This document shows, piece by piece, positions 23,123 to 31,542 of a stretch of DNA of 64,000 nucleotides. Location: the NCBI RefSeq assembly GCF_014646515.1, contig NZ_BMNK01000022.1, forward strand, positions 62,001-126,000. The letters are read 5' to 3'. The notes under the pieces are model-generated. The model made no database searches and was not told the origin of the DNA. It saw nothing but the letters and a program-made list of their open reading frames with translations. Each line of letters starts with the position of its first letter. Positions within the stretch are counted from its first letter, which is position 1. Position numbers and translations under genes: made by a program. This stretch comes from Nonomuraea glycinis. Its GTDB lineage: Bacteria; Actinomycetota; Actinomycetes; Streptosporangiales; Streptosporangiaceae.

Positions 23123-24117
23123 CCGTCGCGTATGGTTTCACCGGTTCTGCCGGATGTGTCACTCGACCCCAGGGAGCCGGCGATCTCGCGGAGGGTGTCG
23201 AGCAGGGGGCGCAGCAGAGGGTGGGAGTCCGCGCCCCGGCGGACGGCGGCGAAGACGCGGCGCTCGGGTCCGGGCACGTGGTGAACCGTCACGCCGGGCG
23301 CCGTCACGCTGGACATGGTCACGTCGGACACCGTCACGCCGGACACCGTCACGCCGGACAGGGCCATGTCCCGCAGCGCGAGCCGGGGGACCAGTGCCAC
23401 GCCCGCGCCTGCGCCGACCAGGGCGACCACCGCGCGGAAGTCGTCGGAGCAGTGCGCGAAGCGGGGGGTGAAGCCCGCCTGCTCGCAGGCGAAGGCGATC
23501 ACGTCGTGCACCGGGTTGCCCGGATAGGGGCCGATCCAGGTCTGCTCGCCGAAGGCCGACAGCGGGGCGGCGGCCAGGGCGTGGCCTTCGGGCAGCACCA
23601 GGTCGAACGGCTCGGCGTACAACGGCAGGCGATGCAGGCGGCGGTCGGTGACGTCGGGGCCGCCCCGGTATTCCACCGCGATGGCGACGTCGGCCTCGCC
23701 GTCGAGCAGCATGGTCAGGCTCTGGTCCCCCTCGGCGTCGCGTACCCGTACCTGAAGGCCGGGAGCGGCGGCGCGCAGCGAGGTGATCGCGGGGGAGAGC
23801 ACGGCGCTGATCGCGGTGGCGAAGCAGGCCACGGTCACCTCGCCCGCCTCGCCGGAGCTGTAGGCGGCGACCTCGGCCTCGGCGCGTTCGAGCTGGGCGA
23901 GGACCTCGTTGGTGTGGCCGAGCATGATCTTGCCGACGGCGGTGAGGCGGACGCCCCGGCCGTCGCGGACGAACAGCCGGTGGCCCACCTCGTGCTCCAG
24001 CGCGACGAGCTGCTGGGACACCGCCGACGGGGTGAGGTGCAGGGCGGCGGCCGCGGCGGTCACCGTGCCATGGTCGGCCACCGCGCGCAGCGTGCGCAGC
24101 CGCCGCGTATCTATCAC
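23080..24117 (-). CDS. LysR-family transcriptional regulator
   Basis: 345 residues. N-terminal helix-turn-helix RTLRAVADHGTVTAAAAALH and LTPSAVSQQLVALE, then the two-lobed LysR effector domain (VTVACFATAISAVLSPAITS, ADVAIAVEYRGG, GVALVPRLAL). Between residues 253 and 277 there are five copies of a pentapeptide of type GVTVS encoded by 15-bp repeats (23286-23360), an expansion in the effector domain. The C-terminus after the usual end of the family is a low-complexity tail overlapping the convergent GTPase gene. It follows kbl by 46 bases on the same strand, so it may be part of the threonine operon. Confidence 0.9.
   Translation of the reverse strand: MIDTRRLRTLRAVADHGTVTAAAAALHLTPSAVSQQLVALEHEVGHRLFVRDGRGVRLTAVGKIMLGHTNEVLAQLERAEAEVAAYSSGEAGEVTVACFATAISAVLSPAITSLRAAAPGLQVRVRDAEGDQSLTMLLDGEADVAIAVEYRGGPDVTDRRLHRLPLYAEPFDLVLPEGHALAAAPLSAFGEQTWIGPYPGNPVHDVIAFACEQAGFTPRFAHCSDDFRAVVALVGAGAGVALVPRLALRDMALSGVTVSGVTVSDVTMSSVTAPGVTVHHVPGPERRVFAAVRRGADSHPLLRPLLDTLREIAGSLGSSDTSGRTGETIRDGYARAIPMTSANRS
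23286..23360 (-). repeat. Five tandem 15-bp repeats inside the LysR gene
   Basis: Units of 15 bp at 23286, 23301, 23316, 23331 and 23346, consensus CCGTCACGCCGGACA on the plus strand; the last two are identical. They encode a short repeated Val-Thr-Val-Ser stretch and are in frame. Confidence 0.9.
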
Positions 24118-24163
24118 GCGGCGAGCTTATCCAGCCTCCCGAGCCGACCGCCGTGCCGGTGGG

Positions 24164-25342
24164 TCAGAGCCGGTCGGCGCGGGCCTGGATGAAGGCGGAC
24201 ACGGCGTGGTCGACGTCCTCGGTGGAGTGCGCGGCGGAGAGCTGGACGCGGATGCGGGCCTGGCCGTGCGGCACCACCGGGTAGGAGAAGCCGATCACGT
24301 AGACGCCCAGCTCCAGCAGGCGCTCGGCCATGGCGCCCGCCACGGCGGCCTCGCCGATCATCACCGGGACGATCGGATGGTCGCCCGGCAGGATGTCGAA
24401 ACCGGCCTCGGTCATCTTGGCGCGGAAGCGCTCGGTGTTGGCGCGCAGCCGCTCACGAGCCTCGCTGGAGGTCTCCAGCAGGTCGAGGATGCGCAGCGAG
24501 GCGGAGGCGATGACGGGGGCCAGCGAGTTGGAGAACAGGTAGGGGCGCGAGCGCTGGCGCAGCAGCTCGCAGATCTCCGCGCGGGCCGACACGTAGCCGC
24601 CGCTGGCGCCGCCCAGCGCCTTGCCGAGGGTGCCGGTGATGATGTCGATCCGGTCGGTGACGCCGTGCAGCTCGGGGGTGCCCCGCCCGGTCGGGCCGAC
24701 GAAGCCGACGGCGTGCGAGTCGTCGACCATGACCATGGCGTCGTAGCGCTCGGCCAGGTCGCAGATGTCGGCCAGCGGCGCGAGGTAGCCGTCCATGGAG
24801 AAGACGCCGTCGGTGACGATCAGGCGGCGCCGGGCGTCCGACGCCTCCTTCAGCCGGGCTTCCAGCTCGGCCATGTCCCGGTTGGCGTAGCGGAGCCGCC
24901 GGGCCTTGGACAGCCGGATGCCGTCGATGATGCTCGCGTGGTTGAGCGCGTCGGAGATGACCGCGTCCTGCGCGTCGAGCAGTGTCTCGAAGACGCCGCC
25001 GTTGGCGTCGAAGCAGGAGCTGTAGAGGACGGTGTCCTCCATGCCGAGGAAGTCCGACAGGCGGGCTTCGAGCTCCTTGTGCACCTCCTGGGTGCCGCAG
25101 ATGAACCGTACGGAGGCCATGCCGAACCCCCACTGGTCCAGCGCCCGCTTGGCGGCCTCGACGACCTCCGGATTGTCGGCCAGGCCGAGGTAGTTGTTGG
25201 CGCAGAAGTTCAGCACTTCGCGCCCGGCGACGCCGACCGACGAGCTCTGCGGGGTGGTGATCACCCGCTCGGGCTTGTGCAGCCCGGCCTCGGTGATCTC
25301 CTCCAGCGTCGCACGCAGCTGATCGCGCACGTTCGTGAACAT
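24164..25342 (-). CDS. kbl: Glycine C-acetyltransferase (2-amino-3-ketobutyrate CoA ligase)
   Basis: 392 residues from ATG 25342. Fold-type I PLP enzyme of the alpha-oxoamine synthase family: FCANNYLGLADNPEVV near the N-terminus, DDSHAVGFVGPTGRG (substrate/PLP contact), and the Schiff-base Lys in GTLGKALGGASGG. Cleaves 2-amino-3-ketobutyrate with CoA to glycine and acetyl-CoA, the second step of threonine degradation. Its start overlaps the stop of tdh by one base (TGATG), a clear operon. Confidence 0.96.
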   Translation of the reverse strand: MFTNVRDQLRATLEEITEAGLHKPERVITTPQSSSVGVAGREVLNFCANNYLGLADNPEVVEAAKRALDQWGFGMASVRFICGTQEVHKELEARLSDFLGMEDTVLYSSCFDANGGVFETLLDAQDAVISDALNHASIIDGIRLSKARRLRYANRDMAELEARLKEASDARRRLIVTDGVFSMDGYLAPLADICDLAERYDAMVMVDDSHAVGFVGPTGRGTPELHGVTDRIDIITGTLGKALGGASGGYVSARAEICELLRQRSRPYLFSNSLAPVIASASLRILDLLETSSEARERLRANTERFRAKMTEAGFDILPGDHPIVPVMIGEAAVAGAMAERLLELGVYVIGFSYPVVPHGQARIRVQLSAAHSTEDVDHAVSAFIQARADRL

Positions 25343-26370
25343 CAAGCGCTCCAATCCAGAATGACCTTGCCGGTACGTCCACTCGCGGCGGTGTTGAAGG
25401 CGGTGTCGAAGTCCTCGTAGGAGAACCGGTCGGTGATCACGGGGGAGAGGTCGAGCCCCTTCTCCAGCAGGACCGACATGTTGTACCAGGTCTCGTACAT
25501 CTCCCGGCCGTAGATGCCCTTGATGGTGAGCATGGAGGTGACGACCGTGGACCAGTCGACGGCGAAGTCCGCCGCGGGCAGGCCGAGCATGGCGATCTTG
25601 CCGCCGTGGGTCATGTTCGCGATCATGTCGCGCAGGGCGGCCGGGTTGCCGGACATCTCCAGTCCGACGTCGAAGCCCTCGTGCATGTTGAGGCGGCGCA
25701 TGCCCTCGGCGAGGGTGTCGCGGGAGACGTTCAGCGCCAGGGAGACGCCGAGCTTGGTGGCCAGGTTGAGGCGTTCGTCGCTGACGTCGGTGATCGCCAC
25801 GTTGCGGGCGCCCACGTGGGTGGCCACGGCGGCCGCCATCAGCCCGATCGGGCCCGCCCCGGTGATCAGCACGTCCTCGCCGACCAGGGGGAACGACAGC
25901 GCGGTGTGCACGGCGTTGCCGAACGGGTCGAAGATGGCCGCCACGTCGGGATGGACCGGGGTCCGGTGCACCCAGACGTTCGTGGCGGGCAGGGTCAGGT
26001 ATTCGGCGAACGCGCCGTCGCGGTGGACGCCCAGGCCGATGGTGTTGCGGCACAGGTGGCGGCGGCCGGCCATGCAGTTGCGGCACTTGCCGCAGACGAG
26101 GTGGCCCTCGCCGCTGACCAGGTCGCCCACGGCGATGTCCTCGACGCCGTCGGCCACCTCGACCACGTGCCCGGAGAACTCATGTCCCACGATGAGCGGA
26201 AGCGTCAGCGTTTGCCGCGCCCAGTCATCAAATTTCCGGATATGCAGGTCTGTGCCGCATATGCCGGTGCGTAGCACTCTGATTTTCACCTCGCCCGGCC
26301 CCAGAACGGGCTCCGGTACGTCGACCAGCCACAGACCTGGCTCGGCCCGCTCCTTGACCAGCGCTTTCAT
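25342..26370 (-). CDS. tdh: L-threonine 3-dehydrogenase
   Basis: 342 residues from ATG 26370 (the enzyme in E. coli has 341); in-frame starts upstream at 26379 and beyond are less likely. Zinc-dependent MDR enzyme: catalytic zinc ligands in GICGTDLHI and GHEFSGHVVEVADG, four-Cys structural zinc in CGKCRNCMAGRRHLC, NAD loop VLITGAGPIGLMAAAVA. Oxidises threonine to 2-amino-3-ketobutyrate with NAD, feeding Kbl encoded immediately downstream. The divergent intergenic region to the Gfo/Idh gene (26371-26534) presumably holds its promoter. Confidence 0.96.
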   Translation of the reverse strand: MKALVKERAEPGLWLVDVPEPVLGPGEVKIRVLRTGICGTDLHIRKFDDWARQTLTLPLIVGHEFSGHVVEVADGVEDIAVGDLVSGEGHLVCGKCRNCMAGRRHLCRNTIGLGVHRDGAFAEYLTLPATNVWVHRTPVHPDVAAIFDPFGNAVHTALSFPLVGEDVLITGAGPIGLMAAAVATHVGARNVAITDVSDERLNLATKLGVSLALNVSRDTLAEGMRRLNMHEGFDVGLEMSGNPAALRDMIANMTHGGKIAMLGLPAADFAVDWSTVVTSMLTIKGIYGREMYETWYNMSVLLEKGLDLSPVITDRFSYEDFDTAFNTAASGRTGKVILDWSA

Positions 26371-26534
26371 CGCGTGCATCCCCCCAGTTCGAACCTTACG
26401 CACTGTGCCCGCCGTGCCCCCGCCGTGTCCATCGAGGGATTCTTAAGTGCCCCCACAGCTCAGCTTCACGCGGGGGGTCGCGCCAGGTAACGAGTAGTTT
26501 CGTACGGATGCCGTACAGGATGGAGAGGACACCC

Positions 26535-27704
26535 GTGGAAGACCTGCGTTTCGGAGTCGTCGGCCTTGGCCTGCGCACCAGCCTCGCCCTGGCCGCACAC
26601 CAGCCCGGCCGGGGCTCGGTGGTGGCCGCCGTCTGCGACGTGGACCCGGCGGCGCTCAAGGCGCAGGCGCCGCTCTTCGGCGAGCCCGCGACCACGCTCG
26701 ACTACCGGGAGCTGCTCGGCCGCGACGACCTCGACGCGATCATCGTGATGACGCCGGACGACACCCACGAGCGCGTCGCGATCGACTGCCTCCAGGCCGG
26801 CAAGGCCGTCTACCTGGAGAAGCCGCTCGCCATCACCGTGGACGGCTGCGACAACGTGCTGCGCGCCGCCCGCGCGACCGGCACCAGGCTGTACGTCGGC
26901 CACAACATGCGGCACATGGGCGTCGTCCGGCTGATGCGCGACATCATCGCCAGAGGCGACATCGGCGTGCCGAAGACCGTCTGGGTGCGGCACTTCGTCT
27001 CCTACGGCGGCGACTACTACTTCAAGGACTGGCACGCCGACCGCACCCGTACCACCGGCCTGCTCCTGCAGAAGGCCGCGCACGACCTCGACGTCATCCA
27101 CTGGCTCGCGGGCGGCTACACCACCCGGGTCAACGCCCTGGGCGACCTGATGCTCTACGGCGACCTGCCGCGCCGGGAGCCCGGCACGCCCCGGCCCGAA
27201 GGCTGGCTGCGCGACTTCGACTGGCCGCCCACCGCCCGCCGGGACCTCAACGACGTCGTCGACGTCGAGGACGTCTCGGTGATGAACATGCGGCTGGACA
27301 ACGGCGTCATCGCCGCCTACCAGCAGTGTCACTTCTCCCCGGACTATGTGCGCAACTACACGGTCATCGGCACCGAGGGGCGGCTGGAGAACTTCGGCGA
27401 CGGCCCGGGCGACACCGTCAAGGTCTGGAACACCGGCCCGAGCGACTACCGCGCCGACTGCGACATCGCCTACCAGGTCCCCCGGGCCACCGGCAGCCAC
27501 GGCGGCGCCGACCTGGAGATCATCGCCGAGTTCCGCCGCTTCGTCAGAGAGGGCGGCGTCACGGACACCTCCCCGGTGGCCGCCCGCATGAGCGTCGCCG
27601 CCGGTTACATGGCCACCATGTCCCTGCGCGACAACGGCACGCCGTACGACGTCCCGCCGCTGGACCCGGACCTGGCGGCGTACTTCGACCAAGGCCAGCG
27701 CTGA
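26535..27704 (+). CDS. Gfo/Idh/MocA-family oxidoreductase
   Basis: About 389 residues from GTG 26535, preceded by GGAGAGGA; starts at 26508 or 26520 would lengthen it slightly. Rossmann domain begins LRFGVVGLGLRTSLAL, the diagnostic EKPLAITVDGCDNVL (catalytic Lys of the family) and VGHNMRHMGVVRLM follow, and the C-terminal alpha/beta domain contains KAAHDLDVIHWLAGG. NAD(P)-dependent oxidation or reduction of a sugar or polyol is expected. Divergent from tdh. Confidence 0.9.
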   Translation: MEDLRFGVVGLGLRTSLALAAHQPGRGSVVAAVCDVDPAALKAQAPLFGEPATTLDYRELLGRDDLDAIIVMTPDDTHERVAIDCLQAGKAVYLEKPLAITVDGCDNVLRAARATGTRLYVGHNMRHMGVVRLMRDIIARGDIGVPKTVWVRHFVSYGGDYYFKDWHADRTRTTGLLLQKAAHDLDVIHWLAGGYTTRVNALGDLMLYGDLPRREPGTPRPEGWLRDFDWPPTARRDLNDVVDVEDVSVMNMRLDNGVIAAYQQCHFSPDYVRNYTVIGTEGRLENFGDGPGDTVKVWNTGPSDYRADCDIAYQVPRATGSHGGADLEIIAEFRRFVREGGVTDTSPVAARMSVAAGYMATMSLRDNGTPYDVPPLDPDLAAYFDQGQR

Positions 27705-27763
27705 CCGACCGCCCAGACCTGACGGGGCTCAGAATCAGTGGGCGCCCCAGGCTTGGAAACAGC

Positions 27764-27798
27764 GTTCTAACTATGCAACACTGTTGCAGAGTTAGAAC
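27764..27798. promoter_or_regulatory. Perfect 35-bp palindrome abutting the next start codon
   Basis: GTTCTAACT at the left end mirrors AGTTAGAAC at the right; inside, TGCAACA and TGTTGCA are again inverted about C27781. All 17 base pairs on each side of the centre match. It ends one base before ATG 27799, leaving no room for a separate ribosome site. Operator or translation-control hairpin. Confidence 0.9.
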
Positions 27799-28044
27799 AT
27801 GGTCGGTCGAGGGAGACATCAGCACAACGAGATCAACGCCGCCTTCAAGAAGGTGCGCAAGGTCGACGGCTTGGCTGTAGTGGAGAGCCACAACAGGCAC
27901 CGCTGGGGATGGGTCGAATGTGTGTGTGGCGCCACGCCCTATCAGGTGTGGTGCACGCCTCGCAATCCCGGAAACCACGCAAAGGGCATTCTCGAATGGG
28001 TCGCCGATCATTCGGAGTGCGGTAAAAGCGAGGAGATCTCATGA
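27799..28044 (+). CDS. Small HicA-like protein, putative toxin
   Basis: 81 residues, ATG directly after the palindrome. Basic N-terminal third (GRGRHQHNEINAAFKKVRK), then VECVCGATPYQVWCTPRNPGN and HAKGILEWVADHSEC. The alternation of strand, TPRNP loop and a final helix with HAKGILEW resembles the double-stranded-RNA-binding-like HicA toxin fold, and Cys/His residues may bind a metal. No catalytic His typical of HicA can be assigned with certainty. The gene overlaps the next by ATGA. Toxin role is inferred from size, palindrome and the DNA-binding partner. Confidence 0.55.
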   Translation: MVGRGRHQHNEINAAFKKVRKVDGLAVVESHNRHRWGWVECVCGATPYQVWCTPRNPGNHAKGILEWVADHSECGKSEEIS

Positions 28045-28568
28045 TTACCTGGAACTTCCGCGTCACCCTGAACCGGGAGCCTACCGACGATGAGGTTGAC
28101 GCCCTCTACGAAGCCGGTCTGGATGACTGTGCGGTTGCTGGACATCGTGACGGCAGTGTCCAGCTCATGTGTGACCGCGACGCGGACAGCCTGATGGAGG
28201 CCATTCTCAGCGTGCTCGTCCAGATCAGGGAGGTCGAAGATCTGTGGGCGGTCGGCATCGGGCAGGGCGACGGGGTGACGCTGGGGGACGCGGCGCGGCG
28301 GCATGGGGGGCGTACGCAGGCCAGCCTGAGGCAGTTGGCCGCCGGGCAGCGGGGGCCGGGGGGATTCCCGGAGCCGGTCATCGAGGCCGACAACATCAGC
28401 GTCTACTCCTGGGCGGAGGTCTCCGAGTGGTTGCGCACCGAGATGGGGGACGACATTCCCCAGGTGGATCGGAGTCTCGCGCTGGCGGACGCGGCCGTCA
28501 AGCTCGCGTGCCGGGCGCGGATCCTGCACCGGGAGAGTGAGGTGCGCCGACTGCTCGAAGTCGCCTGA
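28041..28568 (+). CDS. DNA-binding partner protein, putative antitoxin
   Basis: 175 residues, start overlapping the preceding stop. The N-terminal ~80 residues form an alpha/beta module (WNFRVTLNREPTDDEVDALYEAG, VQLMCDRDADSLMEAIL). The middle is a helix-turn-helix of excisionase-like type: VTLGDAARRHGGRTQASLRQLAAG, followed by GPGGFPEPV and VYSWAEVSEWLRTE, a pattern common in actinobacterial DNA-binding proteins. Likely binds the 27764-27798 palindrome and neutralises its small neighbour. This is inferred. Confidence 0.65.
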   Translation: MITWNFRVTLNREPTDDEVDALYEAGLDDCAVAGHRDGSVQLMCDRDADSLMEAILSVLVQIREVEDLWAVGIGQGDGVTLGDAARRHGGRTQASLRQLAAGQRGPGGFPEPVIEADNISVYSWAEVSEWLRTEMGDDIPQVDRSLALADAAVKLACRARILHRESEVRRLLEVA

Positions 28569-28636
28569 AGGGGCCGGCGAGGGCATACGGACCGGCCGCT
28601 CGGTGGCTCGTGCTTGTCGCGCGGACAGCACCTGAG

Positions 28637-28696
28637 ACCTGTCCCGGGCAGGTGCCCGACACAGAGGTGCCCGCTGCGGACTGTCCACAGCGGGCA
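28637..28696. terminator. Two hairpins between convergent genes
   Basis: ACCTG/CAGGT (from 28637) followed by a 9-bp perfect stem, TGCCCGCTG at 28668-28676 with CAGCGGGCA at 28688-28696. They sit between the convergent gene pair and the SPFH gene and can terminate both ways. Confidence 0.55.
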
Positions 28697-28709
28697 TCCT
28701 CCCAAGGGG

Positions 28710-29786
28710 TCAGCGGCCTGACTCGCGGTGCTCCCGGTCCAGGTCGGGGAAGGGGGACGGGTCGGGGACGCCCTTGGTGAGCTGGCGGGGGCCCTTCGGG
28801 CTCTCGGCTTCCTGGGCGTCGGCGACGGCCTCGGCGGCCGCTTCGGTGGCCTTGGCGATCTCCTCTTCGATGGCCGCGGAGTCCGCGGACACCTCCTGGC
28901 GGGCGGCGACCGTGGGCAGGGCCTCGGTGAACGCCTTGGAGACGCCCTGCAGGGCCGAGGTGACCTCGCTGGGGATGACCCAGAAGGTGTTGTTGTCGCC
29001 CTTGGCGAGCTGCGGCAGCACCTGGAGATACTGGTAGGCGAGCAGCTTGGGATCGGGGTCGTTGCGGTGGACCGCCTGGAAGACCTGGTCGATGGCGCGG
29101 GACTCGCCTTCGGCCTCCAGGATGGCGGCCGACCGGGCGCCCTCGGCCCGCAGAATCTGGCTCTGCTTGTCACCCTCGGCGGTCAGGATCTGCGACTGGC
29201 GCTGGCCTTCGGCGTTGAGGATCGCGGCCCGCTTGTCGCGCTCGGCCCGCATCTGCTTCTCCATCGCGTCCTTGATGGACTTGGGCGGGTCGATGGCCTT
29301 GATCTCCACCCGGTTGACGCGCAGGCCCCACTTGCCGGTGGCCTCGTCGAGCACGCCGCGCAACTGGCTGTTGATGGTGTCGCGGGAGGTCAGCGTCTTC
29401 TCCAGGTCCATGGAGCCGACGACGTTACGCAGCGTGGTGACGGTCAGCTGCTCGACCGCCTGGATGTAGTTCGCGATCTCGTACGCCGCGGCCCGCGGGT
29501 CGGTGACCTGGAAGTAGAGGACGGTGTCGATCTCGACGACCAGGTTGTCCTCGGTGATGACCGGCTGGGGACGGAAGGACACGACCTGCTCACGTAGGTC
29601 GATCATGGAATAGACGCGGTCGACGTACGGGATGACGAAGTTCAGGCCGGGCTTGAGCGTCCGGTTGTAGCGGCCGAGCCGCTCGACGTTACGGGCTCGG
29701 GCCTGCGGCACGATACGCACGGCTTTCAGTACGGTGAAAACCGCAAAAAGGATGATGAACAGCCCGACTATCAACAACGGATCCAT
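28710..29786 (-). CDS. SPFH/Band 7 (stomatin-like) membrane protein
   Basis: 358 residues. N-terminal membrane helix (LLIVGLFIILFAVFTVLKAV), then the SPFH domain (ARNVERLGRYNRTLKPGLNF, VVSFRPQPVITEDNLVVEI), a long coiled coil with many Glu/Ala/Lys (QSQILTAEGDKQSQILRAEG), and a C-terminal Pro-rich tail. Relatives are scaffolds in membrane microdomains (flotillin/QmcA class). It lies three bases after NfeD, a standard pairing. Confidence 0.93.
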   Translation of the reverse strand: MDPLLIVGLFIILFAVFTVLKAVRIVPQARARNVERLGRYNRTLKPGLNFVIPYVDRVYSMIDLREQVVSFRPQPVITEDNLVVEIDTVLYFQVTDPRAAAYEIANYIQAVEQLTVTTLRNVVGSMDLEKTLTSRDTINSQLRGVLDEATGKWGLRVNRVEIKAIDPPKSIKDAMEKQMRAERDKRAAILNAEGQRQSQILTAEGDKQSQILRAEGARSAAILEAEGESRAIDQVFQAVHRNDPDPKLLAYQYLQVLPQLAKGDNNTFWVIPSEVTSALQGVSKAFTEALPTVAARQEVSADSAAIEEEIAKATEAAAEAVADAQEAESPKGPRQLTKGVPDPSPFPDLDREHRESGR

Positions 29787-29789
29787 GGG

Positions 29790-30221
29790 TCACTCCCGGG
29801 GATATACGAGGGCGGTCGCTCCGTCGATCTCGATGACGTCGACGGTGGCGCCAGTGGGGATCACAAGGGTCTCGTCATATGCGCGCGCGGACCATTCCTC
29901 GCCGGCGAGGCGAATTCTGCCGTCCCGGCCGGTGACTTCGGCCAGCACGTAGGCGGGCTTGCCGACGAGGGCTTCCACTCCGAAGCGGCGCAGCTGCGGC
30001 TGGCGGATGTGGCGCGCGGCGATGGGCCGGATGACGACCAGCCCCGCCGTGGATGACAAGGCGAACACGAGGAGCTGCAGCGGCACCGGGAGCCCGATGG
30101 CGGCGCTCGCCGCGGTCAGGAGCGAGGCGATCCCGAGAAGCCCGACGGCGGCGGTGAGCGTGAAGATCTCGGCCACGCCGAGGACGACTGCGAGGATTAT
30201 CCAGATGATCCATGCATCCAT
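29790..30221 (-). CDS. nfeD: NfeD-family membrane protein
   Basis: 143 residues from ATG 30221; a strong GGAGGCGG ribosome site precedes it. Three or four membrane helices (AWIIWIILAVVLGVAEIF, AASAAIGLPVPLQLLVFALS) then the C-terminal OB-fold NfeD domain (GKPAYVLAEVTGRDGRIRLAG, VIEIDGATALVYP). Partner of the SPFH protein encoded three bases downstream; together they organise membrane domains. Short form without the Clp-like protease domain. Confidence 0.93.
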   Translation of the reverse strand: MDAWIIWIILAVVLGVAEIFTLTAAVGLLGIASLLTAASAAIGLPVPLQLLVFALSSTAGLVVIRPIAARHIRQPQLRRFGVEALVGKPAYVLAEVTGRDGRIRLAGEEWSARAYDETLVIPTGATVDVIEIDGATALVYPRE

Positions 30222-30300
30222 GCTCCGCCTCCTATAAGGAACAACGGTCCAGAACGCGAGACCGTTCCCCCCTCCCTCCACCGTAATGCTGGATTTGCCC

Positions 30301-31467
30301 TTATGGCAGGCCCTGTGATGGCTTCGAGGCCTCGGAAAAGAGGGCGCTTTCGCTACGCCATTCGCCCCACGGCAACTGCCAGTAGCCCCAGCCGTTCTGC
30401 CATGCGAGCTCGCGGGTGGTCCCGGTGATCGTCACCGGGTCGCCGCGCAGCGAGTGGGCGTAGAACCAGGCCGCCTGGTCCGGCCGGGCGTTGATGCAGC
30501 CGTGGCTGACGTTCGCCCTGCCCTGGGCCCACACGTTGTCCTTGGCGTGCACGTACTCGCCGCTGTCGGAGATGCGGACGGCGTGGTCGATCATGACGTC
30601 GTAGAAGCCCGGATCGCCCTTCGAGCGGCCGGGCGAGATCATGCGCACCGGGTCGCCCTTGTCCATGGTCAGGTGGATGCCGCTGGTGGTGGTGTATTCG
30701 CGGGTGCTGGCCGTGCCGGCGCTGATGGCCATGTGCTGCACGGTGCGGCCGTCGCGGCGGACGGCCATCCGGTGGGTCGCCGCGTCGACCTCGGAGATCT
30801 GCTCGCGCCCCACGGTGAAGCCGAACGTCTGGTCGGCGGCTCCGTAGACGCCGGGGGCGAGGCGGACGCCGGCCAGGTGGGCGGTGACCGTGACCTTCCG
30901 CCTGGCGGGCCAGAACCGCCGGGTGCGGTAGACCGCCCGGGTGTCGCTCGTCCACCGCCAGGCCCCTTCGACGGGAGGCGTCGTCCTGACCTCCAGCGCC
31001 CGCTCGACGGCGGCCTTGGGGTGCACCGGGGTGTCGAAGTCGAGGATGATCGGCATGCCGACGCCCACGGTCTCACCGGGCAGCGGCGCGATGGCGGCCA
31101 GGCCGAAGGTGCGCTCGGCCGGGCGGGTGCGGAACCGCCCCATGGCGACCGTCGCGGGGCCGCCCGAGCCTTTCGCGGTGGCGGTGATCGTGTATTCGGC
31201 GCCCGGCTTGAGCGTCCAGTCGGAGCGCCAGGCGGTGCGGGTGGCGTCGAGCGTGCCGGGCACGGAAGCGCCGGAGGTGTAGGCGAGGACCTGACTGAGC
31301 GTGCCGCTCTGCGCCCTGACCACGATCCGCTGTTCGGGCAGGGCCCGTTTGGTGTCGAAAGGCGGGAAGACGTGGACCACGGGCGGGCGCGGCGGAGGGT
31401 CCGGGGTGCCGCAGCCGCCGAGGGTGAGCAGGGCGGCCAGGCAGATCGTCGCGGCACGCCGCAGCAT
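30301..31467 (-). CDS. L,D-transpeptidase lipoprotein
   Basis: 388 residues. Lipobox LLTLGGCG near residue 20, then Pro-rich linker, two Ig-like domains (CDP/BigA-type, about 45-150 and 150-240), and a C-terminal YkuD catalytic domain with the active-site motif SHGCINARPDQA (His and Cys). Makes 3->3 cross-links in peptidoglycan, important for cell wall in actinobacteria. Extracytoplasmic and lipid-anchored. Same layout as mycobacterial LdtMt2-like enzymes. Encoded after the NfeD/SPFH pair, 79 bases upstream of NfeD's start. Confidence 0.95.
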   Translation of the reverse strand: MLRRAATICLAALLTLGGCGTPDPPPRPPVVHVFPPFDTKRALPEQRIVVRAQSGTLSQVLAYTSGASVPGTLDATRTAWRSDWTLKPGAEYTITATAKGSGGPATVAMGRFRTRPAERTFGLAAIAPLPGETVGVGMPIILDFDTPVHPKAAVERALEVRTTPPVEGAWRWTSDTRAVYRTRRFWPARRKVTVTAHLAGVRLAPGVYGAADQTFGFTVGREQISEVDAATHRMAVRRDGRTVQHMAISAGTASTREYTTTSGIHLTMDKGDPVRMISPGRSKGDPGFYDVMIDHAVRISDSGEYVHAKDNVWAQGRANVSHGCINARPDQAAWFYAHSLRGDPVTITGTTRELAWQNGWGYWQLPWGEWRSESALFSEASKPSQGLP

Positions 31468-31542
31468 GTCACTCCTGTGCTCTCCTGGGTTACGGGACCC
31501 TCAAGGGTAGCGGTGTGTCATGTGTCAGGCACCCGGAGTCAC

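Noticed and set aside
24164..26086. A 640-residue fusion reading of kbl
   Set aside because: The extra N-terminal 248 residues are an out-of-frame reading of tdh; kbl begins properly at 25342 with a known N-terminus.
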